In this document: positions 33,942 to 46,350 of the stretch, piece after piece
Numbering within the stretch: the stretch's first letter is position 1
Layout of the letters: each line of letters opens with the position of its first letter
DNA from: Spirometra erinaceieuropaei
Taxonomy: Eukaryota > Platyhelminthes > Cestoda > Diphyllobothriidea > Diphyllobothriidae
Length of the DNA: 64,000 nt
Assembly (NCBI GenBank): GCA_902702965.1
Contig: CACRXP010000569.1
Coordinates: 292,333-356,332 of the forward strand
Direction of reading: 5' to 3'
The notes under the pieces: model-generated
What the model saw: only the letters and a program-made list of their open reading frames with translations
What the model was told of the DNA's origin: nothing
The model's database searches: none
Translations under genes and position numbers: made by a program

Positions 33942-34936
33942 CAGTGAGTGACCTATCTCATGAAATGTTGGCTGAAATTCTGAAATGCGTTTTCGATTAG
34001 GAAGGATTACTTGGTCGTGGTTGTAATACTGCTTATCTTGTGGCATACTCTTATAACATTTCGGACTTTGCAGGATGTCGGCTTTTAAATGCACTTCTGT
34101 TCAATCTCCTGTAGAAAGCGTGCTCGGTAAAAAATGACTACTTAAGTAGCATGCATTTTTCCCATTGATTTTCGAATGTCTTGGAAATTCAAATATATTT
34201 TATAGAAACCATAAACAAAAATACGCTTTCTTTTAGTCACTCAATAGAGAATCACGTCTTCTTTATATTTTATACTTAAGGAAGGAGTATAATTGGGTTT
34301 TAAAAAAGTTTCTAATTATGAGACTTTTTAAGACCTCGAAACGTCCATTCACATAGCATCGTACATAGCCGTTTACCACTGTTCCTCATGAAATGTACAA
34401 CATGGTCCGCATTCATTGCAAAATTTTATGGACTCTGTATGATATCTCTTTAATGGCATAGAAAAATATGTGATTTTCTTTACGCGGAACGCATGCACCT
34501 TGTAGAGTGAAATCACTAAGCGCTAATGCAACGAATGATCAGGCTCCAAATTATTCGGCAATTAGAAAACTTCTTTAAAACCGAATTATACTCCTTCCGT
34601 AAGTATAAAATATAAAGAAGACGTGATTCTCTATTGAGTGACTAAAAGAAAGCGTATTTTTGTTTATGGTTTCTATAAAATATATTTGAATTTCCAAGAC
34701 ATTCGAAAATCAATGGGAAAAATGCATGCTACTTAAGTAGTCATTTTTTACCGAGCACGCTTTCTACAGGAGATTGAACAGAAGTGCATTTAAAAGCCGA
34801 CATCCTGCAAAGTCCGAAATGTTATAAGAGTATGCCACAAGATAAGCAGTATTACAACCACGACCAAGTAATCCTTCCTAATCGAAAACGCATTTCAGAA
34901 TTTCAGCCAACATTTCATGAGATAGGTCACTCACTG
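33942..34936. mobile_element. Foldback DNA element, copy 3, best preserved, flanked by TA
   Basis: A 995-base element with TA at 33940-33941 and 34937-34938. Arms of about 374 bases (33942-34315 and 34563-34936) are nearly perfect inverted copies, so a single strand would fold into one long hairpin around a 247-base loop. Termini are CAGTGAGTGACC. No transposase frame exists; frames on the two arms are mirror images. The high identity of the arms compared with copies 1 and 2 suggests either a younger insertion or conversion between the arms. Confidence 0.92.
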
Positions 34937-34938
34937 TA

Positions 34939-35640
34939 TGTGCATATGTGAAGGGCCGAGGCATCGTCTCAATCTAATCTATAGCAGTATTGTGTACATT
35001 GTGTGGCCATTCCAGTCTCCCTTGTCTTTGTCGATAACGCCATTTTGGGCACATTTATCTAGCCCAAACTTGCCAAAAAACGGACTGCTCTGTCGTTTTG
35101 TTAGGCTAAAAATGGGGTCTCATTGGCTCGTGGCATGCGTCCGTCTGACTACGCCGAGCCTTTGGGAATACTCCATTATTGTCACATTTTCTTGTTACAA
35201 GCGTTAGACGAGAGCTTATATCACGTTGGTCACCACGACCAATGTCATCGTTGGACGACTGGAGGGTTCAAATAAATAAGTGGTGCGCGGGGACAAGAGG
35301 AGACGACTAGGTTCATACTGAAGTATCATTTGAGCTTATTTCGGTTCTTCCCCCCAGAAGCTGTGACCAAGAGAAGAGTTCGGCAGACGCCTGGGATGAC
35401 CCAACAGCCCCTTTAAGGGCGCACCCCCGCGGGAGAGTTCCAGAGACGGTGCTCTAAACAAATGTTGGATAATCCCGCCGTCGCCAAGTTCGTCGTGGAT
35501 TGAAGACTCATAATAAGCTCCCAAAACAACGTAAGAGACAGAAGCCTCCGTTAAGCCCCACCCATTTTGTGCTACTCAACATGCTACCAGGATGAATTGC
35601 ATCACACGGGCGGCCTAGAATACTCATTCACTACTAGACA
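34939..35640. other. Stretch with no recognised gene
   Basis: No known motif found between the foldback element and the tail of LINE copy B. Confidence 0.35.
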
Positions 35641-35915
35641 GTCCAATAATAGACCGCCCCGACAGGAGTACAGCTCTGGCCACCCTCGAACAGGTGCCTA
35701 CAGGCCGGTGAGGCGTGTTTTGTAGGTTTATGTCTGAGATCAGGCACTGTTTGACAAACCTCGATGCAATGGATTCGCAAATGACAGACGAGGCCAATGC
35801 GCGATGTAAAGATGCGGTCGCAATGATCATAGATTGGGATTGAACCTGCGTTACTGATGAAAGGGGTAATTGTGGTGACAGCTGGTAGGACAGGGCAGTG
35901 TCTTTACTGATGTTT

Positions 35916-35950
35916 GTGGTGGTGGTGGTGGTGGTGGTGGTGGTGGTGGT
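35916..35950. repeat. Microsatellite (GGT)n
   Basis: Eleven or so GGT units. On the minus strand they would encode prolines in the tail of LINE copy B, where family members carry Pro-rich sequence anyway. Confidence 0.95.
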
Positions 35951-37544
35951 AAGCTAGCTTGACGTGTTGATATTACACCGGACACGAAGACGTCCAATGA
36001 GGCCTATCGGTACCCGAAATGGCCGTCATCAGTGTGGATACAATGGCAGTGCCTGGTTGGCTGAGTCACTGGTCTGTTGGACTTGAGCCTCGAGGACCCG
36101 TCTCTTTGGCTTCTCAGCGCCTGTTTGTTTGCCGTCGAACATGGTTGTTTCAGTCTCCATTTGTCTCGTCAGGCATGCCATTCTTGATCGAGGTCGTCAT
36201 AGGCCTCAGGATTGATCCGATGGTGCTTAAGAGGCACATTTATCTTGTCTTTGTGATGAGGTTCTGTCTGCCTTGTCTGTGAGCACTCGTAGCCACGCCA
36301 CCGTAGAATAGTCACATGAACAGACGTTCGTCCTTCATCCGAACGACGTGGTCGCTCCATTGCAGATTTATCCGTCCCAACATGCCACAGATACGGAGGA
36401 AGTCAGTTCTTTCCAGAATCTCAGTATCAGGATCCTTTCCTACCACTTTACATTTAATACTCCTCGGAGGAAATTGAAGCGAGAATGAGTGAGTCCAATT
36501 TTTTGGTCTTTGTAGACAACCCACGTCTCTGTCCCCATATAAAAGTGTTGTCGGGACACCAGTCCCGCACATTCCCAGTCTTTGTTGAGCAGGATTTCAC
36601 GACGGTTCCAAGTGGAGCGTACAAGGCGAGCGAAGCGTGGCTGGCTTCGGAGATCCGACTTTCGACTTCATAGTTAATCTGGATGTTTCTTGAAAGCATT
36701 CTCCCATAGTATGCGAATTTCTCTACTGCTGCGAGGTGAGTTCCATCGACATTGGTATTGGATTCGGTGTAGTCAGCATTTGGCGCCGGTTGATGTAGGA
36801 CCACCGTCTTCTTCGTGCTCATGGTCAGGCCGAAGCTGGAGCAACTGAAGGCGAAGCAGTCCACACTTCACTGCATTCCACCTTCCGTTGCGGTGGTTAA
36901 CGCGCAGTCAACCACGGACAATAGATCAAGGACGCCGTCCTTGGACCCTTCCAGACCACGTAGGTTGGACATTTCTCTATCGGTCCGGAAGTTGATTTCG
37001 ATCGCCGGGCGCTCCTTACCGTAGGTTTCCATAATTACGGCGGAAAATGTGAGAATGATCAGGGTGGGAGCGAGTATGCGGTCCTGTTTCGCTCACATTG
37101 GTCGCCACGAATACTTCAGAGACTCCCGATAGCCATTGACGCGCGTCATCCTCCCGTTGTGCCATTGTTTTACCATTTTCGGAACTACTGCGAAAGTCCG
37201 GATTTAAACGTGATTTCCAGAAGCTAGTGGTGACTCACTGTGTCAAAGACTCTCGTCAGATCAAGAGGGGTAGGTTCAAGGCTTTTCCTCACTTCCTGGC
37301 ACTTTCTGCAGTTGTTGGGCCGCGAAGATCATATCCGTGGTTTCGCGATGTTGGCAGAATCCGCATGCCGTTTCTTGAAGAACTCCATGATCCAGATGCG
37401 TGTTCGGACGAATAAGCAGGACACTAACGAAGATTCTGCCCACGACATTGAGAAGGGAGATGTGACTGTGGTTATCCCAAAGTCGCCGGTTCCTGTGCTT
37501 TTACATTGGTGGACAAAGGTTGTGTCTCTAAAGTCTCGTGGAAT

Positions 37545-37705
37545 TTGCTCTTATCTGTACGTAACCGGGGGATAGCAAGATGATTTTTGAAGAAGTAGAC
37601 GTGATTGCTGGAACAATAGGTTTTTTTGCCTGACGCTTCGGACTCACACTCGAACCCATCATCAAAGACAACATCAAATGCAGTATGAGATTGCCTCTGA
37701 GCAGA
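37545..37705 (-). repeat. Inserted piece with hammerhead-like motif, copy B
   Basis: About 160 bases that break the LINE reading between KYGDALL and DFRDTTFVH. On the minus strand, 37667-37632 reads TTGATGA, then TGGGTTCGAG...GAGTCC, then GAAGCGTC. The box and the following CAGCAATCACGTCTACTTCTTC match copy A. Confidence 0.55.
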
Positions 37706-38654
37706 GCGTCTCCGTATTTGCAAATTTAGGCTGGGAGTGGGTCAGTGGCCGGTGCTATGCCGTTAGCCAGTTGTTGGATAGTTTTCACTGTCTTTTGCAG
37801 CAAGGGGCAGACGGTCGGAGCCCACGTTTGTTTCAACCTGAAAGGATCTGTTACTAGTTTCTTCGGATATTGTAGATGACCGAATGTGTGCACCTTTAAA
37901 TTTCCGAACTCAGTGCTCCAGGATTCGCATTTATTTATTAGAAAGGCGTCCCGTAAGAACCGATCGGCGGCAGAGTCCCCTTGACCTGGAGGCCGTAAAC
38001 CGCCTCGATAGACGCGAATAAGTCCATAATTTCATTGCGGTCTGCGCACCCTTGGATTTATTCATCCCTATGAGTCATTCAAACGTCTTGCATCTGTTCA
38101 AGTGACTGCAACACAAAGCTTAGGCTTCGAAGGAAAACCGCTTTTTTGATCCCGATCTGCATCCGAGGAAGGCCACGGGCAGCCTTCTACTCTGACGGCA
38201 GATTGCAAATTCCATCGCCATTGTTGTCAAATCAGTCCTAGTCCTGATGGTTTGTGCGACCGAGGACTTCTAGAGCAATGGCGTAAATGACGTCCCGCAG
38301 TTGACTCTACTGCCTCTTCACGGGGACGCTCGTTTCCGGCGACTACATTTGATTCAGATGGAGAATGATCCTATTTCTTAAATCTAAAAGGCGGTAAATC
38401 ATATCCACTAATACAGCATTTAAATCATCCGGTGTTGGCTTGCCTTGTGGACACCTGCGGGGTTACAGTTGTAATTCCCTGTTGAAGAGGAAAAAAAACG
38501 ATTTTCTGTCTAACAGTCTGCACCGTACATTACCTTGGTCACAGGCCTGTCACGTTGGTCACGCCTCCGGACGAGGACGTAGTCAGGCAACGGTCGGTGA
38601 ACGACCGGGGGTGCATCAATGTCGCAATCTCTGGGACCGGACTATAAAAGATAG

Positions 38655-38830
38655 TGCTGTTCAGAAGCATGCTATATCACACAGGCCTGCAGAAGAGAAT
38701 GCCACTGTGGTTGCAGCGGCCGGTCTCGTGACAACATAGTGCATCCTTTCAGTAAGCCTGATCTGTGCCGGCGCGGTAATTGAAGGCATTGAAGGAAAAC
38801 GATTTGTCCGTCTTCTGCTCAGTTGCTAAG
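38655..38830. repeat. Dispersed repeat of about 180 bases, copy 1 (pairs with 55815-55995)
   Basis: Shares ACAGGCCTG, GTTGCAGC.GCCGG, TAGTGCATCCTTTCA and TAAGCCTG.TCTG with 55815-55995, same orientation. In both places it lies within or beside the endonuclease part of a minus-strand LINE. It may be a small insertion or a divergent LINE segment. Confidence 0.6.
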
Positions 38831-39124
38831 AGGGCATGCTGGTTTCCGTAGAACTTGTATTTTTAGACTTCATCTGGGATCGAGTCGGCGTCCGGCACTT
38901 TTCAACCTAACTCTTATCGTTCTCCTGTGATCGTCTCCTGCAAGGACGACGGGCGATTAAGACCAGCGCTGACTCCCATTGAGAAAAGTCTGTTAACGGA
39001 CTCATAGCGAACTGATAGTGGATGAGTAAGAACGCCCCTGGGGTGGCAGACCCAGCGCTCTAAGACCTGCAGTTGCTCTAACAGCATGGTGGTTCATAAG
39101 TGAAGAAGAAGAGTCGAGCACTGG

Positions 39125-39185
39125 AACACTTCGTTTATTATCCTGAGCTGTCAGACTCGTACAGGAGTCCATCGTCAGAGGTAGT
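39125..39185 (-). repeat. Hammerhead-like motif, copy C (divergent)
   Basis: Minus strand 39178-39147 reads CTGACGA, T, GGACTC, a six-base loop, GAGTCT, then GACAGC. The six-base stem differs from the other copies on both sides yet still pairs, with one G-T pair. TTTATTA occurs near its 3' side, as in copy A. Confidence 0.45.
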
Positions 39186-39199
39186 GGTAGTGGCATGGT

Positions 39200-41260
39200 G
39201 GTGCAAACTGGATTGAGAAGAGGCTCAGCTGAGATGGTTTGAGGGCCGATAAACTGTTTGAGTTCCTAACGCAAGTTCTTTCTACCGCGGTCCATCTATT
39301 CTTGCACTTCCTCTAACTTTCGGACCGACCGCTTCTTGCATTTCTCACAGCCTCTTACAGCTGGTGCAAGTACGCTGCCTTCTTTGTGGCGGCGATAGCG
39401 TTTTTGTAAATCTTGAAAAAGTGGTTTTTCACGTAGGACACGCATTATATTTTCGTGTCGCCCAACAAACCCAGCCGTTTTTGACACACAGACCCACGGA
39501 CTTCACTGGCAGTGGCGTAGATAGCCTCCCACAGTCTGTTTCACATGCTACTAACTTTCTTACCCTCCATGACCAGAACGTGCTATAGGCTGTCCTTCTA
39601 TTGATTAGATCCCATCCGCGTTCAGTATGGCCAAGCACTGCAGTGCCTGACTTCCTGGGTGAAGTCCACCTGAGGTCGTCCTTTTAATTGAATGGGCAGC
39701 CTTATCATCAAGGTGACTAGGCGATGTTTGGCACTCTGCGTCGCCCTTTGTTACTGGTATGCCACAACGTTCTTGCCCCCTGACAAACGCATAGTGCACA
39801 CGTTGCCAGTTAGAAGAACATGTGGGTATCCACCTGGTCTTTGCACGGTTATAAAGACAAAAGATACTTTTTGGCAGAGATTTTATGTTCTTCAGAGGTT
39901 TTCAACAATAGATGTATGTCGTTGTTACAGGTTCCGTTTTCGTGGCGACCAAGCACTCGTTCCCACGTAGCATGACCTGTGATGCTTCGTGTACTGAAGT
40001 TATCGAGAATCAGTCTGCTCGTCATCTGCATGGATACGAGGAGGATGTTGACTATGCTAATCAATTTTTTCCGTCAGAGCAAAAGTCCTATCGTGTTGAG
40101 TTGACCGTCTCCTTTATATGTTACGGAGAACAGTTCACTGACGATGTCATTGTTAATGACGGGGGTGACTGCAACATTCTGTCATCCTTTCTTTGAATTG
40201 CCACTGATGTGTCGTGTACCTCCTTTGTTCGGTCACTTTGTTCAGCGAAGACGGTTTCACTTAGGATTCCGACGCCCAAATTTTACCTTGTGTGTTTACC
40301 GGCGAGCGCACTGGTTCTCTTTTTTGCCCAGTTGACCATTAGGTCATCTAACAGACGACAAACATTCAAGACCGCCAGAGTGGCCAAAATAGTGAAAGTA
40401 CTTCCTCGTAAAATTACAGCGGGGGTAACTTGCGCCGCACCAGCCTTACTCCTCCCCTCGGTCCCTTCCTCATTGGCTGTTTCACGTGGGCTTCGTTCAC
40501 GCGCGTCGCGAGATCGGTTCTCTCATCTGGTCTAACCCATCAACAGAAACGATTACTGGGGTGTGCCTGCCACGTGGAGCATTGCTCCAAGGATCCACGG
40601 ATGTGTGCTCGGTGTCACCTAAGGGCCGACTAGAAAGGGAGACTGGAGCTTCTGATGATTGATTAGGTAAGGAAAATAGACTTGTGTCATAAGTTTATTT
40701 ATCTAATATCAGACAAATCGATTTATGATTAGGACGATTGGCCGGAGAGGCCACAGGCCGATCCTCACGTAGACGTGATCAAATTCCTATCAAAGTTCAA
40801 AGCGCCGATAAGCTGGAAGAAACATTCGTTAATGTCACTACGACTTGGAGGAGAAGGATCTAGTTAAATTCCTCTTATTTTATGCATTTCTGACTTCTCC
40901 GTTGAGGATGTTTTGGTAGGCCCTCAGCTTCTTTCAGTTGGAAGCACGAAAGAAACAGTTTCACTTCATTTCTTTGTGCGTCTACGCTTACTCTCATCGG
41001 TTCCTGTAGCGCAAGTTGCATCGGTTAAACCAGGCGACATCTTAGCACACCTTATAGCCCGGAAAAACACGGGTGAAACGGTCTACAGCTCCATGTCGGC
41101 CTGTTGGAAGGAAAAAGTCATAGTGCAGGTGCCGACCAGGCCTTCTGAGCGAGCCTTCAAGCATGGAAATTCCATTTAAACAAATCTCAGGAACTGTGAA
41201 TTGAAATGGCTTTTAATTAGATAACCAGCCATTGAATGTGCCAGAAGCAATGGAAAGCAT
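39200..41260. other. Stretch with no recognised gene
   Basis: A plus-strand frame at 39912-40196 reads protein-like near its end (VELTVSFICYGEQFTDDVIV) and continues in the same frame past one stop with a hydrophobic stretch near 40280-40330. I could not place it in a family. Nothing else stands out. Confidence 0.25.
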
Positions 41261-44200
41261 TGCCAGAGTTTGACATGGGTATCTCACATCGGCCGGCTGG
41301 TACCATGCGTACCAGAGTCATGTAGATTAAGGACCGACTGGGCGCAGGTGGGTGATAGGGTGCAGTTCATAAAATCCCATGCCACGACTGTTCCTACCCT
41401 TATGCAGGCTGGACAGCACAACGACTCAGCACAAACGAGCTTTCGGGAGAGGGTCTCCGCCGTCTCAAATTGCCACCCCCACCCTGGAGGAGGGCAACGA
41501 ATTCGACTTCACGAGCACGCGTACAATGGCATGAGCCACCAAGAAGTCGCGACAGCAACTGCTGAAGGTCTGGGCGTCTGACAACGACTCAATAAGCAGG
41601 CACATCTATAGCGCAGCCAAATGACGCGGCCCAGTCCCCAGCCAATGGCGCACACCGACACCACACCGTGAGACCACTGAAGGTTAGACGGCGTTAGCCC
41701 TGCACAAGCACGGGCACTACTCCTTCCCCCTCCCCCATTGTTTGGCCACAGCACCATTCAGTTGTTCTTGCACCCTTTTTGGCCCTGCTGCTGGGATCCT
41801 GGACAAGATCCAGCGTTCTTCCAGTGGTTAAACGCTCATCTTTGCAAGATAGCCAAATCCTCTACGCGTGAAATAACTTTGCACAGACTACCTCTACGAC
41901 GGTCAGCGTGCGTCCATCAACCTTCGAAAAGCCCACCAGTGGCGATGTGCCCTTTTCACCTTCCATCCTCTGAATTTCATAGCTACGACGCTTTTTCCTG
42001 CTGCTCTTAATCTCACTACACTATGAAATATCCTATAACTCATACGAAAAAATGGATTGCTTACTGATCGCTAACGGCTCCATGATAAATTATCGAAAAT
42101 GACCGCCACTGAAGTAACTCTGGCAATAGGTTCAACGAGTAACCGCAATGAAGCTGCAGAAAACCGCCTCAGATTAATCGCCATGTGAGCAGACCTTTGT
42201 TATCAAGTGTGTAAACACAGATATTCTATCAGCTCTTGCGGTAGCCGATGCCAGGTGCGACGACAAATTCCACGTTCCGCCTCTAGTCTGTGCACTCCGT
42301 TTGAAGGTGCGTCACCCAACGCGTTGAGACTTGAAAGTCGCCTAAGTAGCGTGCCCAAACAAAGAGACCAAAAGCCGTGCAGCGTCATCCGGTTTAACCT
42401 TAAAACATGGCGGTGTGAGGGTGTCTCCAGAGTGGTTGAATACGCCTTCTGATTCGCACAGTGCCTGGGCGTTGTTAGAGGGTGGAGCTGTCCGTCCTGA
42501 TCGATAGTATTCGGTACATCGTCAAATCATACTCGTGGTGCGTTAGAAGAAGTCCGCTTTAGCTCGGACTCTCAAAAATGAGGGCGAATTGAGGAGACCG
42601 ATTTTGGCTGTGTTGTCTAGGTTTTATTTTTCTCCGGCTGTATCATTCGAAGCAAACAGTTAAACAGTGAGGACTACAGGATCTACGAAGGAAAGTTGAA
42701 AAAACAATTAAAATATTGGAAGAATGCAATTTTTCAGTCTGTCCTCTTTTGCAAGTTTTGTGGCCAATTTTGAAGGACGTAAACTACAATAACTGGACCT
42801 GACGATCATGGTTTCGCGAGAAAATATATTCTTTATAAGGCCCTAACGCTTCATGATTTTGGATAAAAAAGGTTTTTTTACTAAAAGAAAGCCTTTTTTT
42901 ATCAAAAATCCTGATTATTGAATTAGCGTAGTCCAAGTGCAATGTTCATCTCAGCGGACTTTTTACAGCATTCGTCGCATGTGTACACGTCTGTAAGTTG
43001 AAAAATTAGTGCAGAGACGTCTCGGAAATCCTGGTACTCGTTTTAAATCTGCTGTCTGCAATGGGAGGCCTGCTTAATGCACAACACAGACTACAGTGCA
43101 GTACGTTGAAAAAAGTGAAATATGTCTGTAAGAGCCATAATTTTTTCTAGCAAGTAAACGCCAAGAATTTAATACAACCAGGAAGCTTCTCAAATGTAAT
43201 TTCTCTCTGTCCTGCTCTCCCGCAACAACGGCATTCCCCTCACTTACAAAACAACCGAATCCTGGAGGCTGTTTTGCAATGGACTCGGCTAATCTTTATC
43301 TCAAAATAAAACTTTTAACAACGATCGAGAAGTTTAGCACTTTGCTTCGCTGAGTGCAGGCGGTTTGCCGTTATGGCATCTTAATTTTATCTTCTCTAGA
43401 ATAGGGTGGATCAATCAAATTAAATAAAAAAACAGAGAACAGTTGACATTTAGGTACCATTCCAGAAAACACTAAGGTTTTAGTGCGTTGAAGGCGTTGG
43501 ACGACTATGCCGATCCTTCAGGATAGATCAAATTCCTAGATTTTGAGTTCGACCCGGTTTCGAGCTACAACCAAAGCAAAAACTCATCCGCAAAGTGATA
43601 AAAAACAGATATTTGTGGACTGACCATGTCTTTGCGAAAAGTGATCAGTGATCTCAGCTCCTTGATCGGTAACGAGGGAAAACCTTCAAATCAGAATTAA
43701 GGTCTTCGGTGTTTCGCATGGATAATCTTGCCTTTATTCACTTTTACTAGTTACACCACGAGATCAGAAAATCAGCGTGCTCTTTGAAGAGGGGAAAGCA
43801 CGACTTACACCTCGTAGGCGACAAACCGACTTTGGAATGCATCTTGAATTATTATAGTCAGAGTTCGAATCACGTCAGTGTTCTAAAGGCAAAAACTCTG
43901 TTCACTTTGGGGCGTTGTACCAAACCCGTCAAAAGATCCAGGTCTGCCTCAAAAAATTACTGAAGGTAGTTTTGTTTTACAGGCAAGTGACTCCCGAGAC
44001 GTCTAAATACGAAATCCTTGTGAAAGCTCAATCAGAGTTAAACTTCATCTGGGACTTGTCATATTTATGGCTGACGATCGAGACTTTCGAAGCTTTCAGC
44101 TACAAGGACTACGTGTCGAAGGGCAGTCCTAATTTTAAACGACTTTTGGCGAAATAAATTGAGATCCTTCCGACAAAAGCCTTTAAATTATTTGAAAAAC

Positions 44201-44392
44201 CAAATGGTTGTTTCTATTTTTCGAAATTCGGAAATACGCACTTATACGATTATACGATCGAGATACGAGGATTTGCTTAGTGAACCCTGTCATCCGCACC
44301 CTTGTAGTGCTCCTCCAGGCGCAGTCACTCATCAACTGTATTCTGCTTGCTTTCAATCTAATCCAGGGGCTTGAAATGATTAAACGGCTGGG
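41261..44392. other. Stretch with no recognised gene; one AT-rich hairpin
   Basis: No protein motif recognised. An AT-rich inverted repeat at 42861-42904 (GGATAAAAAAGG and CCTTTTTTTATC around a short loop) is the only local structure noticed. Confidence 0.35.
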
Positions 44393-44586
44393 CACAGGAA
44401 TACTGATCCTCCCCGTATTACAGGTGACCTCACACCAAATTTCGAAGGGAAGTGATACCTTTTCCTGGATCCTAACTTCAACCCTCGCCCTAAAACTAAC
44501 CTCAATCGCAAAACTAACTCTAGCTCTGACGCCCTGGAATTTAAGTTAAAGCCGCCTATAATAATTTTGGGGTCCATATTCCTGTG
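44393..44586. mobile_element. Small TIR element with degenerate CCCTAA-type array, copy 2
   Basis: Begins CACAGGAATACTGATCC with CCCCGTATTACAGGTGACC. It ends GCCTATAATAATTTTGGGG followed by TCCATATTCCTGTG, so about 17 terminal bases are inverted copies with mismatches. Inside, 44477-44530 holds AACCCTCGCCCTAAAACTAACC-like units, the complement of a decayed TTAGGG array. Confidence 0.6.
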
Positions 44587-46104
44587 TCTAACCGGTTAAA
44601 CACAGAAGATCATTAATTCTTATCTGAGATTGTTAATATTATGCATGCCAAAAAGCGATGGGAAAATGATCTCTTTTAAAATGATGCAACAACCTTCTTA
44701 TTTTGCCTATCAGTTAATAAATAGCCGTTATCCTCGCTATCGAAATATAAGACCTCGGTAAAAATGTCTTATACATGTAGATGTCTTTTAGCCTGGTTCC
44801 CAGCATCAACAAAAGACTGGCGAAACTCTGTGCCTGTGTAACACTGCCCAGTAAAGAACTGTTAGCTAATGACACCTGTCATCACAGGAGGGAGTTGGAC
44901 GGAGGCCGGAAACATGACTGCGTGGGGACTAATTGAAGGCAAAGCACGCCAACACAAATTACAGTTGACCATTCACACTGAAGAAAGGAAAATGACTTCG
45001 GTATCTTCGGTACAAAAAGTTTCGTCCGAGGCACCACATAAATCTAATGGCTCGTGCCCGAGATCAGATTATTGAATACAAGATCGACCAGTGGACACAT
45101 TGACCTTTCTCCGGCCTGAAAAGCCTTACGTCGCCGCTTGGTCAGGTGTATCGGTCTGGAAAAAAACGAAAACTTAATAGTGAGTATGATGAACTCCCCC
45201 AGCCCTACATTCTCAAAATTTCAACAACAGAGATCATGATAGCACGGGGAGGGAGATGGAACGATCGCCCACTACTCCCGCACGATCAACCCCATGTACA
45301 GGAACGGTTAATGGCAATGCCATTTTGCATGAAACTACTGTATCTAGATTCCCTACCTACTTAAGTCTCACACCAAGAGGATCGTGAGATGCGACTCCGG
45401 CGACCACCCACTGGTCAGGTCTGGAGGTACGATTGGAGGTGGATCTGAGGGAATATTAGGCATGGTTGCAGACGTCTGCTGTTGTGTCGGTGTCCTTCTC
45501 AGACTTGGTGTTCCTGCTTAGGCGGGCGTAAGTATGGAGGCAAAGGCGAGTCGAGATGAGGCGTCATCCCTGCAGCATTTAGCGGCGGCCCGTAACGTTC
45601 AATCTGCTTAGAGGAACAAATGAACGGTCGTCCGAAAAGGTTACAGTTCGCGTCAAATCAGTCCTAACCAAAAGGAGCGTCAACATCCTCCATCTCATCG
45701 ATGTGGGTTTCTGTGGACACTTAAACCCAAGAGGAATCAAAGCTGGGTGCACATTTCTCCCAATGGGTCCTTGAGAGGAAGAATGAAACGGCGCTTCAGT
45801 TGCCATCGACACTGGAAATGGCAAAGTTAAGAAGCTTAGTGGACCTCGAAAGAAATTAATGATTGACTCGTGCCCGTTGTCTGGGGGAAACTGGCTATAA
45901 CTGATAGGCCTTAAGCCCCCTTTCTTCCAGGCTACAATTACCAGTCAGGGCTATCTGAAGGATAAGTTCCATGGGAACATTCAGCACAAACTGTAGCTTT
46001 TCATTTCAAGAGGCTGACACACGGAACCACCTATTAACACAAAAACAACCTGTCATTACCCAGCAATCGGCGCCGAGTAGTGGATACACAAATGCGGCAG
46101 TCAC
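44587..46104. other. Stretch with no recognised gene
   Basis: Several frames under 85 codons without known motifs or splice sites. Confidence 0.35.
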
Positions 46105-46350
46105 CCTCTGTGATCACCGCATCTTCGTTGTCGTCGACCCTACCTACTTTAAAGGCACAGTTTTAGGAACCATGGAGATCGACGACAGAATGGCAGTCCG
46201 AATTTCAAAAGCCTGCCAGACCGACAACTTCACAACCCTCCTGCGGAGATGCCATGGCATTCTCTTCGATATCAATCTGAAGATGTGCATAGCCATCGTA
46301 CTGACCACACTTTCTGTGGCGTCGAAGCCTGAAAGAGTCACCAATGGAAA
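46105..46350 (+). pseudogene. LINE RT C-terminal fragment, plus strand
   Basis: The frame here reads RIFVVVDPTYFKGTVLG, then IDDRMAVRISKA and NLKMCIAIVLTTL. It aligns by eye with the post-catalytic region of the same LINE family (compare YYGRMLSRNIQINYEVESRI in copy B). It is a short orphan piece in the opposite orientation to the three larger copies. Confidence 0.6.

Larger units (their letters stand above)
35640..38640 (-). pseudogene. LINE copy B, with an insertion in its RT region
   Basis: Minus strand. The end of the endonuclease reads DYVLVRRRDQRD near 38600-38545. The linker (QLRDVIYAIALEVLGR near 38310-38260) runs to TIQQLANGIAPATD and KYGDALL near 37710. After an insertion (about 37705-37545), the RT resumes as DFRDTTFVH and then DNHSHISLLNVVGRIF near 37480-37430. 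C-terminal RT pieces follow: FGLTMSTKKTVVLHQPAP at 36830-36780, DPDTEILERTDFLRICGML at 36440-36385, and WSDHVVRMKDERL near 36350-36315. A proline run encoded by the GGT microsatellite falls in the tail. The catalytic box was not found between 37230 and 36864. The copy is dead through stops and frameshifts. Confidence 0.82.

Noticed and set aside
33852..34094. 80-codon minus-strand frame, repeated in other frames near 34.8 kb
   Set aside because: It falls in an arm of the foldback element and is mirrored in the other arm.
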